Shown here: positions 24,860 to 33,684 of the stretch, piece after piece
How positions within the stretch are numbered: the stretch's first letter is position 1
Layout of the letters: the number at the start of each line of letters is the position of its first letter
Assembly: GCA_016865505.2 (NCBI GenBank)
Contig: AP025252.1
Location: 1,798,001-1,862,000 of the forward strand
DNA length: 64,000 nt
Origin: Bryobacterales bacterium F-183
GTDB lineage: Bacteria; Acidobacteriota; Terriglobia; Bryobacterales; Bryobacteraceae
Direction of reading: 5' to 3'
Program-made: the position numbers and the translations under genes
The notes under the pieces: model-generated
What the model was told of the DNA's origin: nothing
The model's database searches: none
Seen by the model: the letters and a program-made list of their open reading frames with translations, nothing else

Positions 24860-26002
24860 ATGTTACGAAGAGACTTTCTTCTCGGTATCTCCACCGCATT
24901 TGCAGCGGCTGGAGCGGACAACACAACAACACGTACCCTGCGCACCAAGGTGGACGGGGCTTCCGCCGTAGAACTGGTGGGCCAGGATTTCCCGTCGCAA
25001 CCCATGAAAAGCCTCGGCAACGGGGTCTTTGAAGCGCAACTGGAACTACCTCCGCGCATCAATCGCTACCGCTACAAACTCAAAGTCAACAACGCCCTCA
25101 TCGCCGACCCGCAGAATCCGCTCGTACAAGCCGATTCCGAACGCCTCACAGCCGGCAGCATCTTATGGCATCCCTTGGACGTGCATCAGGCCTGGGTGGA
25201 CGGCAAGATTCGCCGAGGCCGTCTGGAGCGCCTTCGCGTTCGCTGCAGCTACCCGACGCCGCACGATCGTAACGTGTGGGTGCACATCCCAGCCGGTTAT
25301 GAGCGCAGCACCAAAGGCCTCCCGGCCCTGTATCTGTTTCACGCCGGCGGGGGGTCCGGACTGAACTACGCATCCGGGGAAGTCGCTCCCGATCTCTGCG
25401 ACACCCTGATCTCCCTCGGCAAAGCGCGCCCGTTCGTCACGATCATGCCCGACCTGGATCCGCCGGTTGGTCTGCTGCCGCCCAATCCCTATGAAATGCG
25501 CGTCGACGCCAACAAGTGGGTCGGCGAACTGCACAACCGCGTACGCAAAAGCGCAGAGGCTTTGAAGACAGAAATTATTCCGGCGGTAGAAAACAAATAC
25601 GGCCTTAAAGCCTCCTGGGACGCCCGCGCGATGTACGGCAACTCGGGAGGCGGCTATCACACATTGATTCTGGAAGCCGATCATGATGGCCCCTACGCTA
25701 AGGTGCTATCGGCCTCTGCCATGTACAACCCGCTGCTCACCAACTACTTCTTTGCGGCCATCGACAAACGCCCCAAAGCAACCCCGCGTCCCCAAATCAT
25801 CGCAGCAGCGGGCGATAACGATCCCATTTCGGCAGCGGTCGCTGCTCAAAAGCTTGGAAACGTCGACGAGCACTGCCGCAACTTCTCCGCAATGGCCAAA
25901 GAACGCAACATGCTCCACCGGATGATCATCCATCACTACGGCCACAGCGGAGGGCCCGAAGTCATCGCCGAAACCATCCTGGCCGCCTACGGCAAACCCT
26001 AG
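24860..26002 (+). CDS. Esterase D/Fes-family hydrolase with E-set domain, Tat signal
   Basis: This 380-aa protein starts MLRRDFLLGISTAFAAAGA, a twin-arginine signal. An early-set immunoglobulin-like domain covers about 25-115 (VDGASAVELVGQDF to LWHPLDVHQAW). The esterase domain covers about 130-378, with the oxyanion LYLFHAGGGSGLNY, nucleophile elbow YGNSGGGYH, and C-terminal Asp/His in GDNDPIS and HHYGHSGGPE. This layout is shared with enterochelin-esterase-like and feruloyl-esterase-like proteins. The nucleophile motif (GNSGGG) differs slightly from the common GxSMGG. It is probably cotranscribed with the ceramidase-like gene. Confidence 0.8.
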   Translation: MLRRDFLLGISTAFAAAGADNTTTRTLRTKVDGASAVELVGQDFPSQPMKSLGNGVFEAQLELPPRINRYRYKLKVNNALIADPQNPLVQADSERLTAGSILWHPLDVHQAWVDGKIRRGRLERLRVRCSYPTPHDRNVWVHIPAGYERSTKGLPALYLFHAGGGSGLNYASGEVAPDLCDTLISLGKARPFVTIMPDLDPPVGLLPPNPYEMRVDANKWVGELHNRVRKSAEALKTEIIPAVENKYGLKASWDARAMYGNSGGGYHTLILEADHDGPYAKVLSASAMYNPLLTNYFFAAIDKRPKATPRPQIIAAAGDNDPISAAVAAQKLGNVDEHCRNFSAMAKERNMLHRMIIHHYGHSGGPEVIAETILAAYGKP

Positions 26003-26004
26003 CC

Positions 26005-26101
26005 CTGTCACCGTACCGCTTCCCGTGCCTGTCACGGTGCCACTCACCGTGACACTCCGGAAGCGGTACGCCCAGACAAATCCGAGCCAGGAACTTCCTG
26101 T
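26005..26101. repeat. Dispersed palindromic intergenic repeat, copy C
   Basis: An 11-bp perfect inverted repeat, GTACCGCTTCC (26013) with GGAAGCGGTAC (26059), encloses CACGGTG/CACCGTG units. The shared tail CCCAGACAAATCCGAGCCAG and GGAACTTCCTG follow. It starts right after the stop of the upstream esterase gene. The rest of the 400-bp interval to 26405 holds a gene remnant and copy D, and no intact gene. Confidence 0.75.
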
Positions 26102-26220
26102 GCTGGCCGGCGCAAACTCACCCCATTTGCGGTGAAAAAACTACCGTCGAACCCGCCCCAATCCCACCAAACCTGCAGGATCTCCCTACCCCACGCTCCG
26201 ACCTAGCGCTACCCCGCGAC

Positions 26221-26280
26221 CTACCGGCCGAACAGCATCTCAAAGTCATGCCCCACGTCATGACCCCAAACGTCCACCCG
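26221..26280 (-). pseudogene. Remnant of the 3' end of the neighbouring esterase gene
   Basis: On the minus strand this stretch reads V-D-V-W-G-H-D-V-G-H-D-F-E-M-L-F-G-R-stop. The intact gene at 26406-27140 ends LDVWGHDVGHD, then WPWWRKCVPYY, then FETLFGK-stop. The remnant therefore equals that C-terminus with an in-frame loss of 11 codons. No other part of the gene is visible upstream, where repeat copy D begins. It is most simply a partial duplication that has lost the rest of the gene. Confidence 0.75.
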
Positions 26281-26346
26281 TACCGCCCACGGTGCCAGGT
26301 ACGGTGCCAGACACCGTGCCAGGCACGCCCAGACAGATCTGATGGA
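26281..26346. repeat. Dispersed palindromic intergenic repeat, copy D
   Basis: Several GGTACGGTGCC/GTGCCAGGCAC-type palindromic units are followed by the shared tail CCCAGACAGATCTGA. It sits exactly at the break between the esterase remnant and the DNA leading to the intact esterase gene. The following GGAGGATCTC and CCGACCTTAGG segments parallel the sequence after copy C. Confidence 0.65.
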
Positions 26347-26405
26347 GGATCTCTTAGCCCGGGCCCCCGACCTTAGGCATAGACCCCGGCGCGACAGGCC
26401 CCAGG

Positions 26406-27140
26406 CTACTTCCCGAACAGCGTCTCAAAGTAGTACGGCACGCACTTCCGCCACCATGGCCAGTCATGCCCGACGTCATGACCCCAGACGTCCAGCCAAT
26501 GCGGGATCCCCTTCGAATGCAGGATGTCCGACAGCCTCCGCGATCTCGCGGCATCCTCATGCGGACCCTGCCCCGTAAAAATCACAATCCGCTTGTTGCC
26601 GTGCTGTAACTCCGGGCTGTACAGATCGGGCAAAAAATCGACCGGGTTGTTGAAGTACACATCCATCCCGTTGTACCCGTGCAGGAAGTTGCGAATGTCG
26701 TAGCTCCCGCTCAGCAGGATTGCCCCGCTAAACCGCTCCGGATGCCGGAAGAAGATGTTGGCCGCCAGATACGCGCCCAAGCTGATGCCAAAGATCATTG
26801 GCTTGACGTCGTCGCCCCCGCCGCAATCATGCCGGATCAGCGGCAGCACCTCTTCGGTGATGTACCCGTCGTACCGGTTCAGCCAGTCGCATTTTTCCTG
26901 CGCCGACGCCCGGTCATTCAGCAGCGCCTGCTTGTTGACGCTGTTCACCGAGTACACCTTCGCCTTGCCGTGCTCCAGCCAGTGGTGGACAGAATCGATC
27001 AGGCCAAAGCGTTCATACTCCAGGAAATCGGCAGCGGCGGTCGGCAACGCCAGGATCGGCGTACCCCAATGTCCATAGGCGACAAGGGGCATATCCCGAT
27101 ACAAACGTTCGCTATACCAGCCGGTGATGTTGCGGCGCAT
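26406..27140 (-). CDS. Alpha/beta-hydrolase, esterase family
   Basis: This 244-aa cytoplasmic-looking protein has no signal peptide. The nucleophile elbow is GISLGAYLAANIFFRHPE, the oxyanion region is GTPILALPTAAADFLEYE, and the terminal HDVGHDWPWWRKCVPYYFETLF supplies the catalytic His with the Asp probably in the FTGQGPHEDAARS region. The motif set belongs to the esterase/PHB-depolymerase-like group typified by YGHWGTP N-termini. The physiological substrate is unknown. The gene is preceded by a divergent-free interval of 38 bp from the HD-GYP gene upstream on the same strand. A remnant of its 3' end is duplicated downstream. Confidence 0.8.
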   Translation of the reverse strand: MRRNITGWYSERLYRDMPLVAYGHWGTPILALPTAAADFLEYERFGLIDSVHHWLEHGKAKVYSVNSVNKQALLNDRASAQEKCDWLNRYDGYITEEVLPLIRHDCGGGDDVKPMIFGISLGAYLAANIFFRHPERFSGAILLSGSYDIRNFLHGYNGMDVYFNNPVDFLPDLYSPELQHGNKRIVIFTGQGPHEDAARSRRLSDILHSKGIPHWLDVWGHDVGHDWPWWRKCVPYYFETLFGK

Positions 27141-27178
27141 TCCAGAATTGTACCCCCAGCCTCAGCCGGTGGAACAAA

Positions 27179-29680
27179 TCAACTGCCGACGGCCGCTACG
27201 GGACTGCTTGCTACTCCCGCCGGCGTAGCGACGTTCGGGGGCATCCGCTTTACCGCCGGCTCGGCGGCAGGTACAACTTTCGGCGCTTCCGCAGCCGCTG
27301 CGGCCGCAGGACGGGCCTTCTTCAGTTGACACAACTTGCGATCCGCCTTGCTCAGCAGTGTTTCCACAGAGTCGCCATCGGCCGGATAGTGCGCCTCGCC
27401 GATGGTCACCGAGAAGTGGTCGTCCGAACACGTCTCACGACCCGCCTCCATCGCGAGAATCTGGATCTCGCGCAGCCTCGGCTGCAGATCCTCCGCCCCG
27501 ATGTCCGGCACCACGATTGCGAACTCATCCCCGCCGACCCGTGCCACCAGATCGTACTCGCGGAACATCCCCCGCAACCGAGACGCAAATCGCTCGATGG
27601 TCGAATTCGCCGCCGCGACCCCGTGCTGCGTGGTCCAGTTCCGCAACCCATCGATATCGCAGATCAGCACCGCCAGCTTACCGCCGGAGCGCTTTGCACG
27701 CGACAACTCCGCGTCGAACCGTTCCAGCAAGCTCGGCAGATTCGGCAAACCGGTGAGCGCATCGACACGAACCGTATCCGTCGCCGTCGCATGCGCCAGC
27801 GCATTCTCAATCGACGCCGCCAGCTTCGACGAAATCCCCTGCAGAATCCGCAGATGGTCTTTCTGGAAGAAGTCCCGCTCGGCCGCATAGAACGCGATCA
27901 CACCTGAAAAGTCGCCGATTCCGTTCAGCGGTACCGCCAGCGCTGCTCCCAACGTCGTGAACTTCGCGGGATTGTTCAAGTATCCCGGTTCCACGGCCGG
28001 ATTGCCGTTCATGATCGGCTTCGTGTTTTGCGCCACCCACCCTGCCAGACCTTCACCCAGCGGGATCTTCAACTCACGAAACAGAGCCGCATTGGCGCCC
28101 TGCGCATAGTACGCCTCAAGGTTCGTCCCTCGCCTCACCCAGAGCACCATCGCCTGATGCGGAATCAGCGGGTTCAGCCGGCTCGACACCAGCGACAGCG
28201 TCTCCACCAGACTCAGAGACTTGCCCAACTCACCCGACAACGCAAACAACTCCTGTACCTCGGCGCGAGCCTCAGCAATCGACTGCAGGAACGACAAACC
28301 ACCGGAACCTGCCGGAGGCGGCGCGGACGATTCAAAGCCCGCCGCAGGCGCGTCTCCCCGCTCGATCTTCAAGTTCGTCGACAGCTTCACCAAATCCACG
28401 CAAGCGGCGTTGGCCTTTTTCTCAAGCTCTTGATAGCGCCGCTGCAAAATCTCCACGATGCGGGGCTCAAAGCTCTTGCCCGAGTCCGCCACCACCACCT
28501 TCATCGCCTCATCAATCGGCAACGCCTTGCGATACTGCCGGTCCGACGCCAGTGCGTCCAGGCAATCGACCGCCGCCAGAATCCGCGCACCGATCGGGAT
28601 GTTTTCTCCCGCCAGTCCGTACGGGTACCCGGTGCCGTTCCACTTCTCGTGGTGCGCCGCAACAATCGGCGCGACGGGGTACGGAAAGTGCACATGTTCG
28701 AGGATCTCGGCGCCCACCACCGGATGGATTTTCATCTTCTCGAACTCTTCGTGCGTCAGCTTGCCTGGCTTGCAGATGATGTGCTCAGGAACCGCCAGTT
28801 TGCCGATGTCATGCAGAATTGCCGCGGCGCGCAAGGCGTCCAGTTCCGTACCCTTCAGCCCCAACTCTTCGCCCAAGGCCAACGCGTAGATCTGCACACG
28901 CCGCAGGTGCGCATGCGTCGTATCATCTTTCGCTTCAATGGCAAGCGCCAGGGACTCAATCGTACGCAGGTGCAGCGCCGAAACCTCTTCGGCATGATTC
29001 TTGGCGTCTTCCAAACGTCCCGTGTACGTCGTAAAGGACCGGTAGAACAGGTACATCACGGGCAGGATCAGCAGCGACGTATGCCAGCCAAAGGTCTGCG
29101 ACGCCACGGAAAGCAAACCCGCCAGCGCGCTGCCCGCCAGATAGTAGGGGAAGGAGAACAGGTAATTCTTGCGCCAGACGTCCAGCGGCTTCTCGCCCTC
29201 AATCAGCGCGATCACTGTGGCGACAGAGAACGTATTCACCAGAAATGCTGCCAACGCACCGATCAGTAGCCCGGCCAGCATCATCCACTCGCCGAACATC
29301 GGACCCAGTTGGTGATAGATGAAGTACGCCGACTGCGCCGAAAGCGACACGACGCTCACATTGAACGCTGCTTGCTCCAGAGTCGTACGTTTCCGTGCCT
29401 GCCAAAGATACTGGGCAAGCGCGGCGGCCCAGGCAATCGCCAGCGTCTCCGACTCGGTCATCGAAATGATGGCCAGAAATTGGAAGACGAAAACCGCCGA
29501 AAGCGTACCCGGAATCGACGGCAGCTTGACCCGCAACCCAGACGATGCAATCGCCAGCACCAGGATGGTTAGAAAATGCGGTACATCGCTCGACTGCCAG
29601 TTGAGTAGGATGGCGGACCCGGCGGCAAAGAAGCCCGCCGCGCACACACTCGCGATGTATACTTTGGCCCGATCCAGCAT
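27179..29680 (-). CDS. Membrane HD-GYP phosphodiesterase with GAF and GGDEF domains
   Basis: This 833-aa protein starts with about eight hydrophobic segments (1-215). The HD-GYP domain covers about 230-425, with HDIGKLAVPEH (HD), HHEKWNGTGYPYGL (GYP) and DCLDALASDRQYRKALP, all intact, so c-di-GMP hydrolysis is expected. A GAF domain follows (about 470-620), then a GGDEF domain (about 640-790) with DALTGLPN and VGGDEFAI, where the active-site signature is complete. It may thus both make and degrade c-di-GMP, with a small-molecule-gated GAF in between. The C-terminal 40 residues are Ala/Pro-rich. It lies 119 bp downstream of the sulfatase gene. Confidence 0.9.
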   Translation of the reverse strand: MLDRAKVYIASVCAAGFFAAGSAILLNWQSSDVPHFLTILVLAIASSGLRVKLPSIPGTLSAVFVFQFLAIISMTESETLAIAWAAALAQYLWQARKRTTLEQAAFNVSVVSLSAQSAYFIYHQLGPMFGEWMMLAGLLIGALAAFLVNTFSVATVIALIEGEKPLDVWRKNYLFSFPYYLAGSALAGLLSVASQTFGWHTSLLILPVMYLFYRSFTTYTGRLEDAKNHAEEVSALHLRTIESLALAIEAKDDTTHAHLRRVQIYALALGEELGLKGTELDALRAAAILHDIGKLAVPEHIICKPGKLTHEEFEKMKIHPVVGAEILEHVHFPYPVAPIVAAHHEKWNGTGYPYGLAGENIPIGARILAAVDCLDALASDRQYRKALPIDEAMKVVVADSGKSFEPRIVEILQRRYQELEKKANAACVDLVKLSTNLKIERGDAPAAGFESSAPPPAGSGGLSFLQSIAEARAEVQELFALSGELGKSLSLVETLSLVSSRLNPLIPHQAMVLWVRRGTNLEAYYAQGANAALFRELKIPLGEGLAGWVAQNTKPIMNGNPAVEPGYLNNPAKFTTLGAALAVPLNGIGDFSGVIAFYAAERDFFQKDHLRILQGISSKLAASIENALAHATATDTVRVDALTGLPNLPSLLERFDAELSRAKRSGGKLAVLICDIDGLRNWTTQHGVAAANSTIERFASRLRGMFREYDLVARVGGDEFAIVVPDIGAEDLQPRLREIQILAMEAGRETCSDDHFSVTIGEAHYPADGDSVETLLSKADRKLCQLKKARPAAAAAAEAPKVVPAAEPAVKRMPPNVATPAGVASSPVAAVGS

Positions 29681-29799
29681 TTCCCGTCGCCCGTGTCGCC
29701 TTTTGGTTTGGCGCTCTCGCTGAGATTCTTATCGGCTCGGGAAAACTGCGTCTTTACAAGAATTTGCGGCCTAAGTGACCCACACCGCCGCTTTTTCCG

Positions 29800-31206
29800 C
29801 TAACTGCCGTACTTCTGCCGCCACTCCGCCAGTTCCTTTAGTAACCGGTCTCGCACTGTCAGAAACTGGGCGTTGCCGTACTGATTCACCTTTTCGCGCG
29901 GATCGGCCCGTAAGTCGAACAATTCATTCGGCCCCTTCCCGTCGTTCCGCAGCACCAGCTTGAACCGGTTATCGCGCGCCATTTGCGTATTTCGCAAATG
30001 CGCAAACACGGTGCTCCGCCACACCGGAGGCTTCACTCCAGGCTTGCGCAACACCAGAGGCGCCAGCGACCTGCCGCACAAGTTTCTCGAAGCCGGCAGC
30101 GCCGCCCCGGTCAGCTCACAGAACGTCGGCACGATGTCGTAAAAGCTCACCAGTTCCGGCCGCGCGGACTCCACCGGAATCCGCCCGGGCCACGACATCA
30201 ACATCGGAACCTGCACGGATTCTTCATACATATTGGGTGGATCGGACGCCAAGCCCTTGCTCCACAGCCCATGCCGCCCCAGCAGGAACCCGTTATCGCC
30301 GACAAAGATCACCACCGTGTTGTCGTACAAGCCCTTCTCTTTGAGCTTGTTCAGCAGTGGTGGGATCTGATCGTCGAGCGCCGTAGTCGCTGCTGCGCAC
30401 TTCCGGATGTTGCCCACCGTATCCGCCAGCAAGTTCTTTTCCCGCAACGCGTTTGGAGCTGGCGGCTCCCACCCGACCGTGTCGAAGCTGGTCTTGGCGT
30501 ACATGTCGTAGTACTTCTGCGGATGTCCGTCATACGGCGTGTGTGGATTCGGATAGCTCACCGTCAAAAAGAACGGCTTCCCCGCCGACTGCTTCCCGAT
30601 GTACTCGCAAGCCTTATCCGTCATCAACTGCGGCATGTATCCGGTCTCCTGCCGGATCTCGCCGTTCAACGACATCTTCGTGTTGTTGTACGGACCCGAC
30701 CCGCCCAGCATCGTGTACCACCAGTTCACGCCATGCCCCGGCTTTGCATCTTCATGATGCATATGCCACTTGCCGACATAGCCGACGTCGTATCCCTTGG
30801 CCGAAGCCAGATCCGTCAGCATCACTTCATTGGCGAACGACGCGGGGATCTCTTTCTGCCCCTGCGGCGGATCGGCAATCGGCTGATCGGTCAAAAAGTC
30901 GTGGATCCCATGCTGCATCGGGGTCCGGCCGGTAAACAAGGTAGCGCGGCTGGGCGAGCAGATCGGCGTACAAACAAACGCGTTCTGGAACCGTACGCCG
31001 CGCCGCGCCAGGTTGTCCAGGTTCGGCGTTTGAATTTCTTTATTGCCATAGCAGCCGAGCATCCAGGCCGCAAGGTCGTCGGCGATGATCAGTACGACGT
31101 TCGGTGGCGCTCCACTGGCAGGGGTCTGCTGGGCGAAAGCGGCGGCAGCAGCAGCGGTACTCGTAGCGGTGGCAAGAAAACTGCGACGGTTCAACAACTC
31201 AGGCAC
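29800..31206 (-). CDS. Type I sulfatase with Tat signal
   Basis: This 468-aa protein has the signature C83-S-P-S-R (CSPSRATLFTG); C83 is the residue that sulfatase maturation enzymes convert to formylglycine. Calcium ligands D43 and D44 lie in IIADDLAAWMLG, and GKWHMHHEDAKPGHG and GDNGFLLGRHGLWSKG provide other active-site residues. The N-terminus NRRSFLATATSTAAAAAAFAQ is a twin-arginine-type signal. The likely role is removal of sulfate esters from environmental polysaccharides or small sulfated compounds. No maturase gene is in the window. Confidence 0.9.
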   Translation of the reverse strand: MPELLNRRSFLATATSTAAAAAAFAQQTPASGAPPNVVLIIADDLAAWMLGCYGNKEIQTPNLDNLARRGVRFQNAFVCTPICSPSRATLFTGRTPMQHGIHDFLTDQPIADPPQGQKEIPASFANEVMLTDLASAKGYDVGYVGKWHMHHEDAKPGHGVNWWYTMLGGSGPYNNTKMSLNGEIRQETGYMPQLMTDKACEYIGKQSAGKPFFLTVSYPNPHTPYDGHPQKYYDMYAKTSFDTVGWEPPAPNALREKNLLADTVGNIRKCAAATTALDDQIPPLLNKLKEKGLYDNTVVIFVGDNGFLLGRHGLWSKGLASDPPNMYEESVQVPMLMSWPGRIPVESARPELVSFYDIVPTFCELTGAALPASRNLCGRSLAPLVLRKPGVKPPVWRSTVFAHLRNTQMARDNRFKLVLRNDGKGPNELFDLRADPREKVNQYGNAQFLTVRDRLLKELAEWRQKYGS

Positions 31207-31360
31207 AGTATCCAGTTTACTTCGCCATTTTCGCTACGATAAAACAAGTCTGCACGTTTTTACGTGAGTTGGCGTCATCATTTACTTGAGGACGTCTGTC
31301 TTAAGCAGTACGGCAGAAATCGGCGCTGTTGAAACTTCAACCGTGTCGCCCACCCCATCT

Positions 31361-31930
31361 ATGTCCGGACGCACCACCAACCCGGCGAACCAAACCGTTG
31401 ACGCGGACGCGCAGGCGCGGTTTATCCAGGAAAACATGCGGCGGATCTTTTTGCAGATCTATCGCGTGGTCGGTAGCGTCGAGGACGCGCAGGACCTCAC
31501 CCAGGAAACCTTCATTAAAGCGCTCCAGCGTGGCGAGCAGTTAAAGGACGAGGCCAAGGCCGCCCACTGGTTGAGCCGCATCGCCTCGAATACGGCCATC
31601 GATTTCTTGCGGCGTCACGGCCGCGTGAACTTCTCGGATCTCCAGGACATCCCGGAGCCGCTTGTCGCCAATCACATCACGCCGGAAAAGCAGGCGCTGC
31701 GTTCGGAGCAAAAGGCATTCCTCGACAAGGGTTTGGACGTACTCACCGAGCGCGAACGCCTTGCACTTCTGCTGCGCGATGTAGAGGACTACTCGGCGGA
31801 GGAAGTGGCGGAGCATCTAGATTGCTCGAAGGCCACCGTCCGCTCGCACATCGCCAATGCGCGCATCAAGTTCCGGCGGTATCTCGAACGTCGCGGTGGT
31901 AGCGGAATTTCAGGAAAGGGGGCGGAATAA
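31361..31930 (+). CDS. ECF-family RNA polymerase sigma factor
   Basis: This 189-aa sigma factor has region 2 (about residues 15-80: QENMRRIFLQIYRVVGSVEDAQDLTQETFIKALQRG) and region 4 (about 125-180: LTERERLALLLRDVEDYSAEEVAEHLDCSKATVRSHIANARIKFR). The ATG at 31361 gives a typical length; a TTG at 31286 would add 25 Ser/Thr-rich residues and is possible. A zinc-binding anti-sigma candidate follows 6 bp after the stop, the normal partner arrangement. The signal sensed is unknown. The sulfatase gene is divergent, so the intergenic region of about 150 bp serves both. Confidence 0.85.
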   Translation: MSGRTTNPANQTVDADAQARFIQENMRRIFLQIYRVVGSVEDAQDLTQETFIKALQRGEQLKDEAKAAHWLSRIASNTAIDFLRRHGRVNFSDLQDIPEPLVANHITPEKQALRSEQKAFLDKGLDVLTERERLALLLRDVEDYSAEEVAEHLDCSKATVRSHIANARIKFRRYLERRGGSGISGKGAE

Positions 31931-31936
31931 ACCAAC

Positions 31937-32557
31937 ATGGCGCAAAAACATCCATCCGAGGCGCTTCTCGCTCTCTATAGCTCCGGCGACCTGGACTTAA
32001 AAGACCGTCTGCAAACCGCTTGGCACGTTCGCACCTGCAGCCGTTGCCGCGCGATGGTGGACGACTTCGCGGCGGACCGTCAGTTGCGTGTCAACTCCGC
32101 GGAGGCCATGCAGTTGCCGGCCAATTGGGATGCTCTCGCCGAAGAGATGACCGCCAACATCCGGCTAGGTCTTTCGGCGTCGGAATGCGTACGCCCGGCC
32201 GGTCCGATCCGGCGCAAGGTGGCGATTGAGGATCGTTCGGGATGGTTCTGGAAGCCGGCCCTGGGGCTGGGACTGTCGATGGTGCTGCTGGTGGCGGCTC
32301 TGTTCACGTCGCAACGCGGTGTCTTTCAGCGGGTATGGAATGCCGCAGCCTATGGCGTATCCGACAACGGGCTGACGGTTCTCGAAAGTTCCGCCGATGG
32401 AGTAGAGATGCGCAGCGGCCCCCGCAGTGCGATGTCGCTCAAGGTGGACGGGCGCAAGGCCAATCAGTATTCGGCTAGTCTGGACGGCTCGGTTCGTGCG
32501 CAGTATGTGGACGATGACTTACTGCAGGTAACGGTGACCAATGTGTACGCGCAGTAG
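31937..32557 (+). CDS. Putative membrane anti-sigma factor (zf-HC2-like)
   Basis: This 206-aa protein has an N-terminal anti-sigma-type zinc segment, H-x3-C-x2-C in WHVRTCSRCRAMVDDF (about residues 30-43). A transmembrane helix (about 105-126: WKPALGLGLSMVLLVAALFTS) follows, and then an extracytoplasmic domain of about 75 residues rich in beta strands (VLESSADGVEMRSG to TVTNVYAQ). The zinc motif and position 6 bp after the ECF sigma gene support an anti-sigma role. Its 3' end overlaps the next gene by 17 bp. Confidence 0.75.
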   Translation: MAQKHPSEALLALYSSGDLDLKDRLQTAWHVRTCSRCRAMVDDFAADRQLRVNSAEAMQLPANWDALAEEMTANIRLGLSASECVRPAGPIRRKVAIEDRSGWFWKPALGLGLSMVLLVAALFTSQRGVFQRVWNAAAYGVSDNGLTVLESSADGVEMRSGPRSAMSLKVDGRKANQYSASLDGSVRAQYVDDDLLQVTVTNVYAQ

Positions 32558-33674
32558 CAGTCTATTTACGGTCGCGCTGGTGGTAGCGTCAGCAGCCTTC
32601 GCCCAGCCCCAGCAAGGCACGTCGGCCAACTTCAACGGCAGCGTGGTGTTTGACGCCAACTCGCCGGTGGCGCAGACCTCAGTGAATTGGACGGGTTCGA
32701 CGGCCCAGCCTCGCGGCGGCGCTTTGGTGATCGACGTTCACGCCGCACTGGTGCTCAAAAATCTCGATCAGCGGCGGATTCGCGGCATTACGTTATCCGT
32801 CGGCGTGGGTGCGCATGAGTCGTCGCCCGGTAGCCGTGGTTCGGTGTCGCTGCCGACTCTCGATGTCGCACCCGGCGATACATTTCCTGTCCGCATCGAT
32901 CTCAACCTGCTCCGTCCCTTGCAGCAGGGCACCGGGCCGCTTGTCGAAGTGAAGCTCGATGGCGTCCTGTTTGACGATCTCTCGTTCATCGGATCCGATC
33001 TGTTGCAGTCGCGCCGTGCGCTGACCATCTGGGAACTGGAAGCCCGCCGGGATCGCCAGCACTTCCGCGCCATGCTCGAAAAGGGCGGCGCCGATGCGTT
33101 GCGTGGCGAACTGATGGCATCCGCACAGCGTGCCCAGGAGCGCCAACAGGGTGGCGTCCAGATGGTGCGCGGTGGCCGCGTCACCAATATTGATACCGAA
33201 CGCCGTTTGCAGTTTGCGTTCGTGCAAATGCCGGACGCGCCTGTGGAAGCACTGGCCGGAGCGGCGAGCGTATCGAATAACGAAGCGCGCAAGCCCTGGT
33301 TTGAGATCCGCAATAAATCCGGCAAGCCGGTGAATTTTGTGGAGATGGGTTGGATTGTACGAGACGCCAACGGACGCCAGTTTCTGGCCGGCACCGTACC
33401 GTCGGATTCGAAGCTACAGCCCGGCCAAAAGCAGCAGGTGACGCAGGACACGCTGGTCCGCTTCCCCAACGGAGCAGCAATCGGTGCCATGTCAGGCTTT
33501 GTGAATCACGTGGAGTTCGGGGACGGAAAGTTCTGGATCCCCAGCCGTGAAGCGATCGCCCAGTCCGGTCTGCGCTCTGTAATGAGTGCGTCCCCGGAAG
33601 AGCAGCGCCTAGTGCGCATGTACCAGCGCCGCGGTCTCAACGCCGTAGTGGAAGAGCTGAAGCGCCTGCAATAA
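32541..33674 (+). CDS. Secreted hypothetical protein cotranscribed with the ECF sigma/anti-sigma pair
   Basis: This 377-aa protein starts MCTRSSSLFTVALVVASAAFAQ, a signal peptide, and its ATG lies inside the anti-sigma gene. The rest looks like beta-rich extracellular domains: one covers about 30-145 (SVVFDANSPVAQTSVNWTG to VEVKLDGVLFDDLSF) and another about 210-340 (PWFEIRNKSGKPVNFVEMGWIVRDANGRQFLAG). A helical linker with many Arg and Gln lies between. I recognise no family. Its overlap suggests that it acts in the same pathway as the sigma pair, perhaps as the periplasmic signal carrier; this is inference. Confidence 0.6.
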   Translation: MCTRSSSLFTVALVVASAAFAQPQQGTSANFNGSVVFDANSPVAQTSVNWTGSTAQPRGGALVIDVHAALVLKNLDQRRIRGITLSVGVGAHESSPGSRGSVSLPTLDVAPGDTFPVRIDLNLLRPLQQGTGPLVEVKLDGVLFDDLSFIGSDLLQSRRALTIWELEARRDRQHFRAMLEKGGADALRGELMASAQRAQERQQGGVQMVRGGRVTNIDTERRLQFAFVQMPDAPVEALAGAASVSNNEARKPWFEIRNKSGKPVNFVEMGWIVRDANGRQFLAGTVPSDSKLQPGQKQQVTQDTLVRFPNGAAIGAMSGFVNHVEFGDGKFWIPSREAIAQSGLRSVMSASPEEQRLVRMYQRRGLNAVVEELKRLQ

Positions 33675-33684
33675 GCGCAGCTTG

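Noticed and set aside
31253-31266. CACGT-TTTT-ACGTG inverted repeat between sulfatase and sigma gene
   Set aside because: The arms are only 5 bp and such pairs are expected by chance in this length of sequence.
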